In this document: in pieces, positions 49,784-60,817 of the stretch
Layout: the number at the start of each line of letters is the position of its first letter
Position numbering within the stretch: the stretch's first letter is position 1
Assembly (NCBI RefSeq): GCF_947251545.1
Contig: NZ_OX366362.1
Span: 1,054,001-1,118,000, forward strand
Source of the DNA: Wolbachia endosymbiont (group A) of Anomoia purmunda
Lineage (GTDB): Bacteria > Pseudomonadota > Alphaproteobacteria > Rickettsiales > Anaplasmataceae
DNA length: 64,000 nt
Direction: 5' to 3'
Made by a program: the position numbers and the translations under genes
Notes under the pieces: model-generated
Told to the model about the DNA's origin: nothing
What the model saw: only the letters and a program-made list of their open reading frames with translations
Databases searched by the model: none

Positions 49784-49954
49784 ATAATTTACCCTTCACT
49801 AACAACAAACTTTTTTTAAATATTTACTGCTGTTTTTTTATCAGCATTGGCATAGAGCCATAGCTTCCGAGTGAAGTCAAATCAATTTTTCAATCTTTTT
49901 TACTTATTTTTTCATCAATAAGTGAAGATATTAATATATGATGATTTTTTTATT
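49784..49954. other. Intergenic spacer between radC and the broken regulator
   Basis: 171 bp, AT-rich, holding the radC upstream region (GAAGGG before its ATG). A possible promoter lies around 49900-49950 (TTAATATATGATG). No repeat seen. Confidence 0.4.
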
Positions 49955-50858
49955 TTAAACTTGTTGAATTTCGTCTAAAGAGATGCCTACCGCTTGCAAA
50001 ATAATATCAATAGAAATTCCTTCTTTTACTAAGTCTTTTGCAATTTTGATCTTTTCTGCTCTTTTCACTTTTTCTTCGCAAATTTGTATGCTTTCAAACA
50101 GAGATTTTATTAGCGCATAGCGTAATTCTTGACTCTCAATTTTTTTGTATTCTTTTATTAAATCAGGTAGCTCATTTTCTACTATCTCATCTTCCCCTAT
50201 GAGCAGATCTGTAATGCTAATTGATAATGTTTCTGCTATTGCATATAATTTTTCCAGTGGAATGGCCACACGTCCTTGCTCAGAGTTGCTTATTTCATCA
50301 CGTGTTGTATCCATTTTCTCAGCCAAATCCTTTTGAGTATACTCCCGTCCATTCTTTTATCTTTTTTCCTATTTTGCAGTATATAGAACCTATTTTTTCT
50401 TCAACACATTCATCAGCAGATAGACCAATTGTTTTTGAAACAGTATCAACAAAAACTCCTGCTTTAACCAGAGCTTTTGCAATTTTTATTCTCTCCGTTT
50501 TTTTACTATTTTCTTCACTCACTCTGGCAATTTTAGTTAGTAAACAAAGCATTCTACGTAACTCCTGATCGTTAATCTTTTTATATTCTCTTACTAGATT
50601 TAGTATCTCTTCTTCTTCGTTTTTAAGGCAAATTTTTTCATTTGATACAGGAATAAGATCTATGATGCCAACCGATAACACTTCTGCTATAGCATACAAT
50701 TTCTCAATCGAAATTTTACGTGTTCCTTTTTCATATTGTAGTACTATTTGATACGTTACGCCAATTTTTCCCGCTAAATCTTTTTGAGTATAACCTCGCT
50801 TTAACCTCCAGCTCCTTACTTTTTGTGCTATTTTGTACCTTATAAAGATATTTGCCAT
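49955..50858 (-). pseudogene. Double-HTH regulator broken by an 8-bp deletion
   Basis: Start at ATG 50858 (MANIFIRYKIAQKV) is more likely than the upstream M at 50885. HTH1 (WRLKRGYTQKDLAGKIG) and its VDTVSKTIG motif are intact; within HTH2 the frame jumps at KKIKEW, where the paralogue at 46856 reads WRLVREYIQKDLA. Comparing the two shows 8 bases missing around 50340. The rest (MAEKMDTTRDEIS onward, with C-terminal IAKDLVKEGISIDIILQAVG) continues in another frame to 49955. Confidence 0.85.
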
Positions 50859-50978
50859 AAATATTATACAGGCTAATACTATCAAATAAAGATATACAAA
50901 AACTTCTATGTTTGAATTTTAGTTGAATATTTCTTCACAATTGTGTATAATTGTTAATGCTTTTTATCTTACTTTCTC

Positions 50979-51944
50979 ATGGCTCTTTCGAAGTTTCTTG
51001 ATGCTCGCAATGATTATGCCTTTAAAAGAATATTTGGCACCGAGAAGAATAAAGATATTCTCATTCATTTCTTGAACGATATTTTAGGCTTCACTGGCTT
51101 AGCTGCTATTCACGATGTTGAATTTCTAGCTACCATTTTAGACCCTGAAATTGCCGCTAAAAAGCAGAGTATTGTCGATGTTCTTTGTAAAGACTCTCAA
51201 GGTTCAAGATATATTATAGAAATGCAGTTCACTAAGACCAAGGGCTTCGAAAAGCGTGCTCAGTATTATGCTGCTAAAGCCTACTCAAGTCAAGCTGATC
51301 AAGGTGATAATTATCATAATCTCAAGGAAATTATCTTTATTGCTGTTGCTGATTGTATCATCTTTCCAGATAAGTCTGAGTACAAATCTAATCATGTCAT
51401 TTTAGATCAAAATAGCTTTGAACATGACTTAAAGGATTTTTACTTCGTATTCATAGAACTACCTAAATTTACAAAGACAAAAGAAGACCAACTAGAAAAT
51501 ATAGTAGAAAAATGGTGTTATTTTTTTCGATATGCAGCAGAAACAAACGAAGAGGACTTAGATAAAATAGTTGGTAGTGACGTAATAATAAAACGAGCTT
51601 ATGAAGAGATGAATAAATTTAACTGGTCAGAAGAAGAATTACTAGCATATGAACAAATGAAAAAACGCATAATGGATGAGATTGCTGCTTTTGCTCAAAA
51701 ATTTGATGAGGGTCTTAAAGTAGGTCAAGAAAAAGGTAGACAAGAAGGTAGACAAGAAGGCATCCAAATCGGCCATGAAAAAGGCAGAGCAGAAGGTAAG
51801 AAAGAGGGTATAGCAGAGGGTGAACAACAAGCTAAAATAGCTGTGGCCAAAAACCTACTTAAAGCTGGTGTCTCTACTGATATCATATCACAAACTACAG
51901 GTTTTTCTCATTCTGAAATTTCACAATTCAAAGAAAAAACATAA
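50979..51944 (+). CDS. Rpn-family PD-(D/E)XK nuclease-like protein
   Basis: 321 residues. N-terminus DARNDYAFKRIFGTEKNKDI is typical. The PD-(D/E)XK core is Asp67 (SIVDVLC), Glu81 and Gln83 (YIIEMQ). A Gly/Glu/Lys/Arg-rich linker (GRQEGRQEGIQIGHEKGRAE) leads to AVAKNLLKAGVSTDIISQTTG at the C-terminus. Family members promote recombination or nick DNA. Divergent from the HTH genes in the WO accessory block. Complete. Confidence 0.9.
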   Translation: MALSKFLDARNDYAFKRIFGTEKNKDILIHFLNDILGFTGLAAIHDVEFLATILDPEIAAKKQSIVDVLCKDSQGSRYIIEMQFTKTKGFEKRAQYYAAKAYSSQADQGDNYHNLKEIIFIAVADCIIFPDKSEYKSNHVILDQNSFEHDLKDFYFVFIELPKFTKTKEDQLENIVEKWCYFFRYAAETNEEDLDKIVGSDVIIKRAYEEMNKFNWSEEELLAYEQMKKRIMDEIAAFAQKFDEGLKVGQEKGRQEGRQEGIQIGHEKGRAEGKKEGIAEGEQQAKIAVAKNLLKAGVSTDIISQTTGFSHSEISQFKEKT

Positions 51945-52305
51945 TATGCATACTTATTCACTTCAACATTTATGAAAACCTTTCCTAAGTTAAACCTACC
52001 CCATAATTAAGAGTCTAATGAACTGTCTAAAACAGCTATAAAGATAGCACAGAGAATTATATAAATTACTATCATAACGTTACCCAAACTTCTATATCAA
52101 AGCTACGTGCTGTAAGTTTAATATGAATAGTATATTAACCATTTATTCCCCAACTCTAGTCTTGTATTCCTACTTCATTCATGTTAGTATTAGAACCATC
52201 AAACTTGCTACTGGTATACCTAATTATTTTGTGGCTAATTTTGCCACCTTCACTTTAAATTTTCCACTACTTGGCATATTATAGCTCCACCTCTTATATT
52301 ACAAC
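51945..52305. other. Intergenic region between Rpn and TPR genes
   Basis: 361 bp between convergent genes. No open frame, palindrome or T-run terminator of note was seen. Confidence 0.4.
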
Positions 52306-55300
52306 CTACCTATTGATATTACCTCCAAGCTTGGTTACTCCTATCTCAGAAAGACAAGTTGATACTTCTGAATGGCTGTGAACTGAAGCATTACTTAAAT
52401 AACTTTGAGGTTCTAAATATACTTGCTCTTCTTGTACGCCATTAGCTTCTAATCTACTACTTGTATCGTTTGAGATCTGTTGTATTAATTGATTTAATGT
52501 TATATCTAGTCCATTTAATCTGTCTTTCATTTTTCTTAATTGATTAACAAGTGGGCAGCAGTTATTTTTCTCAAAAATAGATAAAGCCTTTTCTAGCAAC
52601 TCCCTTTGTGTAGAATAATCAAATATATTTCCACAAGCGTTGCCTAAGCTTACTAAAATTTTAGCCACTTCAAAATGCTCATGTCCATAACATTGCTCAA
52701 AAATAGGTAAAGCCCTTTCTAGTAACTCATCTTGTTTAAAAAAATTGCTTGTAGCGCCATAAGCGCTGGCCAAACTTTCTAAGATTCTAGCCATCTCAAG
52801 ATTCCTAGGTTTATAATATTGCACAGAAATATCTAAAGCCCTTTCTAGCAACTCAATTTTTATTTTATCATTACCTGTAGTGCCATAAGCGTTGCCTAAG
52901 CTTGCTAAGGTTCTAGCCATCTCAAGGTTGCTAAGGTTACTATATTGCCTAGAAATATCTAAAGCCCTTTCTAGTAACTCCTTTTGTTTAAAAAAATTGC
53001 TTGTAGCGCCATAAACGCTGGCCAAACTTTCTAAGATTCTAGCTGCCTCAAGATTCTCAGATATATAATATTGCATAGAAATATTTAAAGTACTTTCTAG
53101 GAACTCAATTTTTATTTTATTATTACCTATAGTGCCATAAGCTTGATAGGACTTTAGGTATTTCAAGACAATTAAATTTATAATCTTTCTCAAAAAGAAG
53201 TAAAGCCCTTTCTAGTAACTTAATTTGCATTTCATTATTATCTATAGCGCCATAAGCGTTGCCTAAGCTTGCTAAAATTCTAGCCACTTCAGAATGCTCA
53301 CATCCATACTCTTTCTCAAAAATAGGTAAAGCCCTTCCTAGGAACTCCTTTTGTCCAAAAAAATCGCCTGTAGCGCTACAAGCGTTTCCTAAGTTGAATA
53401 GTACTCTACCCGTTTCAAAATGCTCATGTCCATACTCTTTCTCAAAAATAGGTAAAGCCCTTCCTAGGAACTCCTTTTGTTTTAAAGGACTGCCTGTAGC
53501 GCCATAAGCGTTTCCTAAGTTGAATAGTACTCTACCCGTTTCAAAATGCTCACGTCCATACTCTTTCTCAAAAATAGGTAAAGCCCTTCCTAGGAACTCC
53601 TTTTGTTTTAAAGAACTGCCTGTAGCGCCATAAGCGTTTCCTAAGTTGAATAGTACTCTACTCGTTTCAAAATGCTCACGTCCATACTCTTCCTCAAAAG
53701 TAGGTAAAAGATTTTTTAGCCACGTTATTTTTTGCGAATTATTAATTCTACGGTACTCTTCCTCAACAATATGTAAAGCTTTTTTTAGCCATTTCTTTTT
53801 TTGCTCACGAGCATCTATAAATGAATACCCGTCTATTATGCATGTCAATACACTTAAAATGTAACTTTTTCCTCTTTTCTCTTTCTCTTCATCTGCTTTT
53901 TTAGCTCTAAAAGAAAGGAATACTTCTAAATGTCGTAACAACTTTCGCATCTCAACACAATTTTTTGGCGTGACGTTAAGAAAAGCTTGCTGTATTAATC
54001 CAAAAGCTTTTCCTAAAACTTTTTTCTCTTGATTCCGCTCTCTCAGCTCTAACCTTGTCACTTCTTGAATTAGTCTATAAATATTCAATTTGCCTTTTTC
54101 TAATTTTATTACTGAATGGCAACTCAATAATTCAATACTTCCCCACAATTTTTCATTATCTTTTGCTAATTTTGAAAAAAAAGATTCTACAGGAAGATTG
54201 TCGGAATCATAGTAAGCTACTAGATGTAAAATTTCTAAAGCAAAATTTCCATATTTGGTATTATTTTTTATTTTATCAGCCGTTGCTCTCCAAACTTCGA
54301 ATATCGTTTTGGTACAATGATCATAAAAGTTCCGAGACATACTATAATCTAGTAATTTCTTCTTATTTTCTTCATATTCCTGCAAAAAGAGGTCTACTGT
54401 ATACCCTTCTTTTCCTCTAAGCTTAGACTTTTTACTTTCTTCTCTTATATACTCAATTCCTTGTCGTAAGACTTGTGGAAACCTAAATAATTTATCTACC
54501 GCTAGCTCCCTTATCTTCTCATCTTGAAAATTATCAATTTCTAACTCCTTCTTCACAAAACTTATAGCCTCTTCTTCAGTTAATAGACCTAATGTTATTC
54601 CCTCTTTTATTCCCATTTCTTTCCACTGTTCTTCATTTCTGCGGGAAGTAATTAAAATATAGGGCTTATTACCACTATTGCTTGAAGCGCCAATTGGTAA
54701 GAAACGCTCAAATCCATCAATTACTTCATAATGATCAAAAACAAACAAGCTTTTTACTTTTCCGAAAAACCTGTATACCTCTTCTACAATGGACTCTATA
54801 TTCTTTCTTCCTCCATCTACATTACATACACTGATTTTCAGGTAATCTTGAGCTAATTCAATAAATGACTTTACAATGGCTGGTTGATCTTTAGCATCTA
54901 TCCAAATAATATTATTATCGTAGTCTTTTTTGTGTTTGCTAATATATGCTCTAGCCAATTCACTTTTACCCACACCAATAAGACCAGTTATAGTGAATAT
55001 CTGTGATGTTACTCCTTCTCTGCCTTCTTGTAGTATTTTATGTAGAAGATCTAATTCTGTAATTCTTCCAACAAACCAGGTTACAGTTTTTTCTACATAA
55101 AAATTAATTGAAACCCTTGCTGATTCTTGAAAGAATGCATCACTTTCCGTGATATATTTATCTCCTTTCCTCCACCATTTTTGTACTCTATACTCAACAC
55201 AAGAAAAGACTTGATCAATATCATTTTGCTCTACTTTATAGATTGACTGCATTTTCTGTTTTATGATCTCACCTAAATTACCCTCCCCAGGCTGACTCAC

Positions 55301-57835
55301 AAAAAGTTTCAACTCACTTAAAAATTCCTCGATCTCCTTATCACTACACAACCTACTAGGAAGTGGAAGCTTTAAATCATTTTCTTCAGCACATCCAAAA
55401 TTATTAGGTAATTTTATAATCTTCCTTTTTAACTCTTCTTTCAACTCATCCACTGATTTTTTAGCAAATTCTTTCTTCTTTATCCCTTCAAAAAATGCAC
55501 TACTAAATTCTCTATATTGCTCACCATTAAGGAATTCTACTCTCAGTTTACCCTCTCTTTGATTTTTTTTCTCTATCACTCCTTCTACTAGAAAAATTTG
55601 ATAATCCTTCAAAATAGACTTATTCCTATCTATACTCCCACAATAGACAGACTGAACTAATTCTTTTACAAGTACTTCATAATCCAGTGAATGCCTTAAA
55701 GCATCCACTACTTTCTCAACTGCATTTAGTTTATAGTACTTTTGTGAATCTCCTTTAAAATTTAAAATATCTCCAGGCTCTGTATATTTCTCTTCTACAC
55801 ATGCTTTTTCAACACTATCTCTGCTCTTATCAAAATTAAGTACAGCATTAGTATAAACCACGAAGCTACAGCTTCCTATATCATCTCTAAACATCAGATG
55901 ATCCTTTTTTAATCTAAGCTGTTTAATCTTTCTATAAGTACTGAAGTACTTTCTTAAAAGAAAGTCACCTTTTTCTGATTGTGAAAGCAATCTATCAATT
56001 GTAACCTTTTTTTCCTTTACTTTAGTTCCTTTTTCATTCTTCTCATTCTCTTTATGCTTAGCTTGTAAAAAAACTATTTCTGACTTTTTTACTCCATCTT
56101 CATTATATCCATACTTAAAGACCACATCATCAAAATCTCCTGCTTCCTCCATATTTGTTGCTAAATAAAAACCATCTATTTTTTTATCTTCTTTTTGTGT
56201 TTCCCCCTGTAACAAGAACAACATCAATAACTCTATTGCATAACGCTGACCTCCTATACCAGATGTTCCTGGCCTTCTTTTATATGTAAATTGTTGATTT
56301 TGATCTACTCGACTAGTAACCACTTCTCTCTTATTTTGGTTCTGAATAATGTAATTCTCAACTTCTAGATGATTTTTTTCATGCGCCAAATCTGATACTA
56401 CTTTACCTTCTTCATTTTTAACATCAACCTTTGCATTCCTTGCAATTAAAGCCTTAACTACCTCTAAGTTAGCCTTTTCTGCAGCTAAGTGTAATGGCGT
56501 ATTGCCTTTAGTTGTTTGAGCATTGACACCTATTTCACCTTTTTTTAGTAATTCACTAACAACTCCTATATGACCATTTAGAGCTTCCAAGTGTAGCGGT
56601 GTAAATTTACCTTTGTCTCTGATATTAACATCCGCTCCTTTTTCTCTGAGAAGCTTTACTATTCGTTCATCACCACTCAAAGCTGCGTTATGTAGTGGCA
56701 CTCCCCTATCTTCATCTTTTGCATTAATAACTTCTTTAAGCTTATTAGAGTAGTTCTGTTTTACTTTATTTATTATATCTTCAACAGCTTCATAGCTACT
56801 ACCTTCAGCAATTAAGCGAAAATACTTTGTATACGCTGCATTATCATCAATATCATTGACAATGAAACTCTCTATTAACTTATCATACTTACTTGCATAA
56901 TTCCAAGCTGATATTATATGAGATGTATAACGTTCTACACTATTATGATCTTTCATATGTTCTTCTAGTAGCCCCAGTGCCTTTGCTAGAGTTTCTTCTT
57001 CTAATACTTTTCCTTCTTCCTTTTGCTCCACCAAATCTAATCTTCTCACTTGTTGTACTAATCCATGCACATTCAGCATACCTTGTTCCAAGCGTACAAT
57101 TGAATATTTTTCTAGCAGAGTGGTAATAGAAATAAGTTTGTCCCGATCACCACTTGCTAATTCACTTAAAAACATTTCTTCAGAAATATTACTTGATGCA
57201 AAATAAGATATGATATTTAACATATTCAGAGATTGCTGCCCGTACTCTTCGTTCTTTATTTTATCAAACGCAACTTCCAAAGTTTTAAAGATCGTTTCAG
57301 CATGCATACCAGTTGGTACTTTAACATTAAGCAGTTTTTTTGGTGTTTCTTCATACTTTTTTAAGTAATCACTAACTTTAAACTCCAAATTTCTTTTCTG
57401 ATATGCTACGTTTGTATCTTTTATATATGCCACTGCCTGTTGCAAAGCCAATGGAAAGTTATACAACTTTTTTACTAATTCTGTTATATCTTGATTTTGT
57501 GAGTCATCCTCGATCTCCAGGGCTTTCTTAACAAACTCTGTAGCCTCTAAGTCAGTAAAGTCACCCAACAATGGTAACACTTTTATATTTTCCCTAAGAC
57601 TTTCTTTCCATTCTAAGTTATTAGGAGAAGTAATTAAAACATCAGGTTTATTGGTATTAGGAGATAAACTTAATGGTAAAAATTTTTCAACTAAGACATA
57701 CCTTTCAGCGTTATCAAAAATAAAAAGGCTTTTTCCATCAGCAAAATATTCATATATCTCTTCAACTAATGATTTTAGACTTTTCTCATCTAAATCTATA
57801 TCTTTTGTGCTAATTTTTAATTTTTCTTTAGCCAT
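52306..57835 (-). pseudogene. Giant NB-ARC/ankyrin/nuclease/NB-ARC/TPR protein, truncated and frameshifted
   Basis: The native frame starts at the edge of an IS (57832); the IS tip supplies an ATG. Order along the minus strand: an NB-ARC domain without its P-loop (Walker B SLFIFDNAERY), ankyrin repeats (about 56720-56340), a PD-(D/E)XK-like nuclease (GGQRYAIELL, GDFDDVVFKYG, FLQAKHK, about 56260-56050), a complete NB-ARC (Walker A GLIGVGKSELA near 54970, Walker B SLFVFDHYE, ILITSRR), then about 12 TPR-type repeats of 42 residues. At about 53140 a 10-bp deletion shifts the frame; homology continues from 53128 to 52306. About 1840 codons in total. It resembles antiphage STAND (Avs-type) architecture. 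Confidence 0.8.
53262..53697 (-). repeat. Near-identical 126-bp tandem repeats in the TPR array
   Basis: The 42-codon unit GRALPIFEKEYGREHFETG...GATGS-LKQKEFL occurs in consecutive copies with a period of 126 bp (starts at about 53330, 53456 and 53582) and very few differences. Adjoining TPR units in the same gene are much more diverged, so this part was expanded recently. It is protein-coding, not a CRISPR. Confidence 0.85.
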
Positions 57836-59139
57836 ACGCGTCAAGTTAAGGAAAAGTGTAAGTAAAATTGATAGAGTGAAGGAAAAGAATAAGGTATAAG
57901 TTCTCTTGGATATGTGAATGAGAGAACTTACAATGGACAGAATAGCTTGCTTATCAAAAGACCTCAATGAATTCTTTAATGAAAAAGCAGACGAAATATC
58001 AATTGCAGTAGGTTTTATAAAAAGAAAGAGAAAACTTAATGGCTCATCATTCATAAAAGCTATGGTTTTTGGTAACATAGGAGTTGGTGATTGCAGCATA
58101 GAAACAATGTGCCAATTGCTAAATGAAGACTCGATAGAAATTACAAAACAGGGTTTGGATTATATTAGCCTGCCCAGTAGCATGGAAGATATGTACAAAG
58201 GATATGGGAGTAGCTATAGAGATTGTGAGAGTAATACCAAATCAGGAATAAAGCTGCAGTTAGTCTTTGATTACCTGAACCAAGCGCTAGATAAGTTAAA
58301 TTTAATAGAAGGAATAAGGTCGGATCAAGGTTATAGGGATTATCTGAACGGTTTATCAGCCAATGATTTGCTAATATTTGATTTGGGCTACTTTGTGCCT
58401 AGTTCTTTTAAACAGATTGATGAAGCAGGTGCATATTTTGTTAGTCGTTATAAGTCTGATACCAATATATATGATATAGAAACAAATCAAAAAATAGAGT
58501 TGTTGGAATGTTTAGAAGGTCAATCCCTTCTAGAGATGGAAGTGCTATTAGGAAAAGAAGTAAAAATTAAAGTGAGAATTATATGTCAAAAATTAACTGA
58601 AGAACAGTCTATAATTAGAAGAAGGGCTAATAAGTTAGCAAAATCACATGGATATACATCTTCTCAAAAGAATCAAAAATTGCTGGATTGGTCGATATTC
58701 ATAACTAACGTTCCAGAGAGTAAAATCAGCGCTGAACAAGTATTAACAGTTTACAGGGTAAGATGGCAGATTGAATTATTATTTAAATTGTATAAGAGTC
58801 ACATCAGGCTTGACGAACTTAAAGGAAAACCATACAGAGTATTATGTGAACTATACGCTAAATTGTGCGCAATTCTTATATTTCATGGAATAGTTGGTTG
58901 TATAAAACTGAAAGAGAATACAGAGCTGAGTTTAACAAAGGCATTCATTGAATTAAAAAGAAGGATTAGGGAGTTGTTTTTAGCGTTAAGCAGTAAAATT
59001 AATAATTTGAGAATTTTCCTGAAAAAACTTACCACAGACTGGTCACAATTTTCTGTGAAAGATAGATATAGAAAAACTAGAGTATCCACCTTAAGTTCAT
59101 TGAATTTTCTTACCCTTGCTTCTTAACTTGACGCGTATG
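57833..59139 (+). mobile_element. Internally deleted IS4-family element, copy D
   Basis: 1307 bp with the 18-bp terminal repeats. Identical deletion to copies B and C. It separates the NB-ARC gene from a fragment on its right with no sign of a target duplication, and removed the 5' part of the NB-ARC gene (including the P-loop). Confidence 0.9.
57918..59126 (+). pseudogene. IS4-family transposase lacking residues 82-126, DLGYF variant
   Basis: 402 residues, identical organisation to the copy at 41467 including the DLGYF change. Predicted non-catalytic. Confidence 0.85.
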
Positions 59140-59140
59140 G

Positions 59141-59428
59141 AGTAGCAAACTATCTGAGCAACATTGGAGTTTAAAATACAAGCCAATTTTAGAAAGATTC
59201 AGCGTTACCCATGATTACAAAGTAGAAAATTATACCGATCAGAAGATCATAAGATACGGTTTAGCAGAACACAACGTTTACTATAAAAATGATTTAGAGC
59301 AAAAAGACTCAATACACGAATTAGAAAATTACATTTTAGTATTTTATCCAGGAGTACTGAAGTGGCACGAACATCGACATTTGCACAGAAGTTGGAAAAA
59401 TAGTCAAGCAATATGTGTAATAAGTTAA
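59141..59428 (+). pseudogene. Unidentified C-terminal fragment cut by the IS
   Basis: An open 96-codon stretch begins at the IS border with no start and ends at TAA 59426-59428. It reads SSKLSEQHWSLKYKPILERF, then YTDQKIIRYGLAEHNVYYKN and GVLKWHEHRHLHRSWKN. I do not recognise it. In complete WO phages tail genes lie on this side of the ankyrin pair, so a phage origin is possible but unproven. The composition is that of a real protein. Confidence 0.4.
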
Positions 59429-59595
59429 ATACTTATATTTAGATCCTCATATATTATATTAATAATAGGTTAAAATATATGAAATAAAAAGAAAAGGACT
59501 TGCTTTCTTATGCTAAAACGGACATGACTTGAATAGCAGCAGGTAAATATAAGAAATTTGTCTGGCGCTGGAAAAGCTAATTTTGTGAGGTAAGT

Positions 59596-60315
59596 ATGAA
59601 GTTTAGCAAAGAATCTTTTAGTAAGTTTTTTAAAGAAGTATCAAGTAACGGGTTTAAAAACATTAATAAAAGAAATGAAGAAGGAGAGACGATATTACAC
59701 CAAGCAGTAGAAATCTCTGATTACAAAACAGTGAGATTATTAATAAAAAAAGGAGCAGAGGTTAATGCAAGAGATAAAAATGGTTATACGCCACTACACT
59801 GTGCAGTATTTGCAAAAAGTTTAGAAAATGTAAAAGTGCTGCTAAGGTCTGGAGCAGAAGTAAATGCTACTCAATATGTCACTGGATGTACGCCACTGCA
59901 CTCTGCGTGCAAAATAGGAGGAGCAGGAATTGAAATAATAAAAGAGCTAGTAAAGGCAGGAGCTGAAGTTAATCAACTGAATAAGTATGGTGCAACACCA
60001 ATGTATTACATTTGGGAAAGTGAAAAGTATCGTCTATGTGATAGCAAAGAGAGTGAAAAGGCGAGTAAATTTCTGAAAGAAAAAGGTGGAATAACAAAAA
60101 GTAGAGAACTGACGTGCTATGGAATAGAGGGGATAGTGGGAGAAATAGCAGACATGTTGAATGGAAGCTACATGCCGGAGCTAAAAATAATAGAGATAGG
60201 AGAAATAAGGAAGAGAGACAAATCACTAATAAAGAAAGAATGTCAAAATTTAGCAAGCAAGATAATGAGCAAAGTGAACGAAATGATAGATGAGGGGGTG
60301 AGAAGAAAGGCTTAG
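59596..60315 (+). CDS. Ankyrin-repeat protein of prophage WO
   Basis: 239 residues, three to four ankyrin repeats between residues 30 and 145 (e.g. TPLHCAVFAKSLENVKVLLR, TPLHSACKIGGAGIEIIKEL), then a charged C-terminal domain without repeats. First of two ankyrin genes in tandem that, with DUF2924 and recombinase, form a plus-strand unit. Same relative order as in other WO genomes. Confidence 0.88.
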   Translation: MKFSKESFSKFFKEVSSNGFKNINKRNEEGETILHQAVEISDYKTVRLLIKKGAEVNARDKNGYTPLHCAVFAKSLENVKVLLRSGAEVNATQYVTGCTPLHSACKIGGAGIEIIKELVKAGAEVNQLNKYGATPMYYIWESEKYRLCDSKESEKASKFLKEKGGITKSRELTCYGIEGIVGEIADMLNGSYMPELKIIEIGEIRKRDKSLIKKECQNLASKIMSKVNEMIDEGVRRKA

Positions 60316-60348
60316 GGATTTAAATTTAAAGAAAAGGTGGGGTAAGTT

Positions 60349-60813
60349 ATGGTAAAGCTCGGTAAAAAAGAGGAGTCACTATTAGAGAACTCGTTTAAAA
60401 ATATTTATGAAAGAGACGAAAAGGGAAGAACAGTTTTGCATTATGCAGTAGACGCAAAAACAGTGAGATTATTAGTTGAAAAAGGAGCGAATGTGAATGC
60501 AGCAGATGTAGAAGGACACACAGCACTGCACCTAGCGGTAACGGAGAAACGCCTAGAAACCGTGAGAGAATTGATAAAGTCAGTAGGGAATGTAAATGCG
60601 GAAGAATATGGAAGTAAATGCACTCCATTGCACCTTGCATGTATGGTGGGGAAAGTGGAAATAGTAAAAGAGTTAGTGGAAGCAGGAGCAGAAATAGAGC
60701 AAGCAGATAAATTTGGAATGACAGCGATGGATTATGCGAAAAACAGTAAAGAAGTAACTGAAGTATTGAAGAAAGAAACAGACAGAATTGAAAAGTTATT
60801 TATGAGAGGCTAA
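60349..60813 (+). CDS. Small ankyrin-repeat protein of prophage WO
   Basis: 154 residues, three ankyrin repeats (TVLHYAVDAKTVRLLVEKGA, TALHLAVTEKRLETVRELIK, TPLHLACMVGKVEIVKELVE). It is related to the gene upstream, evidently by duplication. Ends 4 bp before the DUF2924 gene, so the two are probably co-translated. Confidence 0.88.
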   Translation: MVKLGKKEESLLENSFKNIYERDEKGRTVLHYAVDAKTVRLLVEKGANVNAADVEGHTALHLAVTEKRLETVRELIKSVGNVNAEEYGSKCTPLHLACMVGKVEIVKELVEAGAEIEQADKFGMTAMDYAKNSKEVTEVLKKETDRIEKLFMRG

Positions 60814-60817
60814 AGAT

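Noticed and set aside
53262..53697. Regularly spaced near-identical repeats, CRISPR-like at first sight
   Set aside because: Period is 126 bp, a multiple of three, with coding units throughout and no unique spacers; no cas gene is near. They are TPR units.
57836..58099. N-terminal extension of the NB-ARC frame into the IS
   Set aside because: The extra 88 codons are antisense transposase sequence; they are not part of the native protein.
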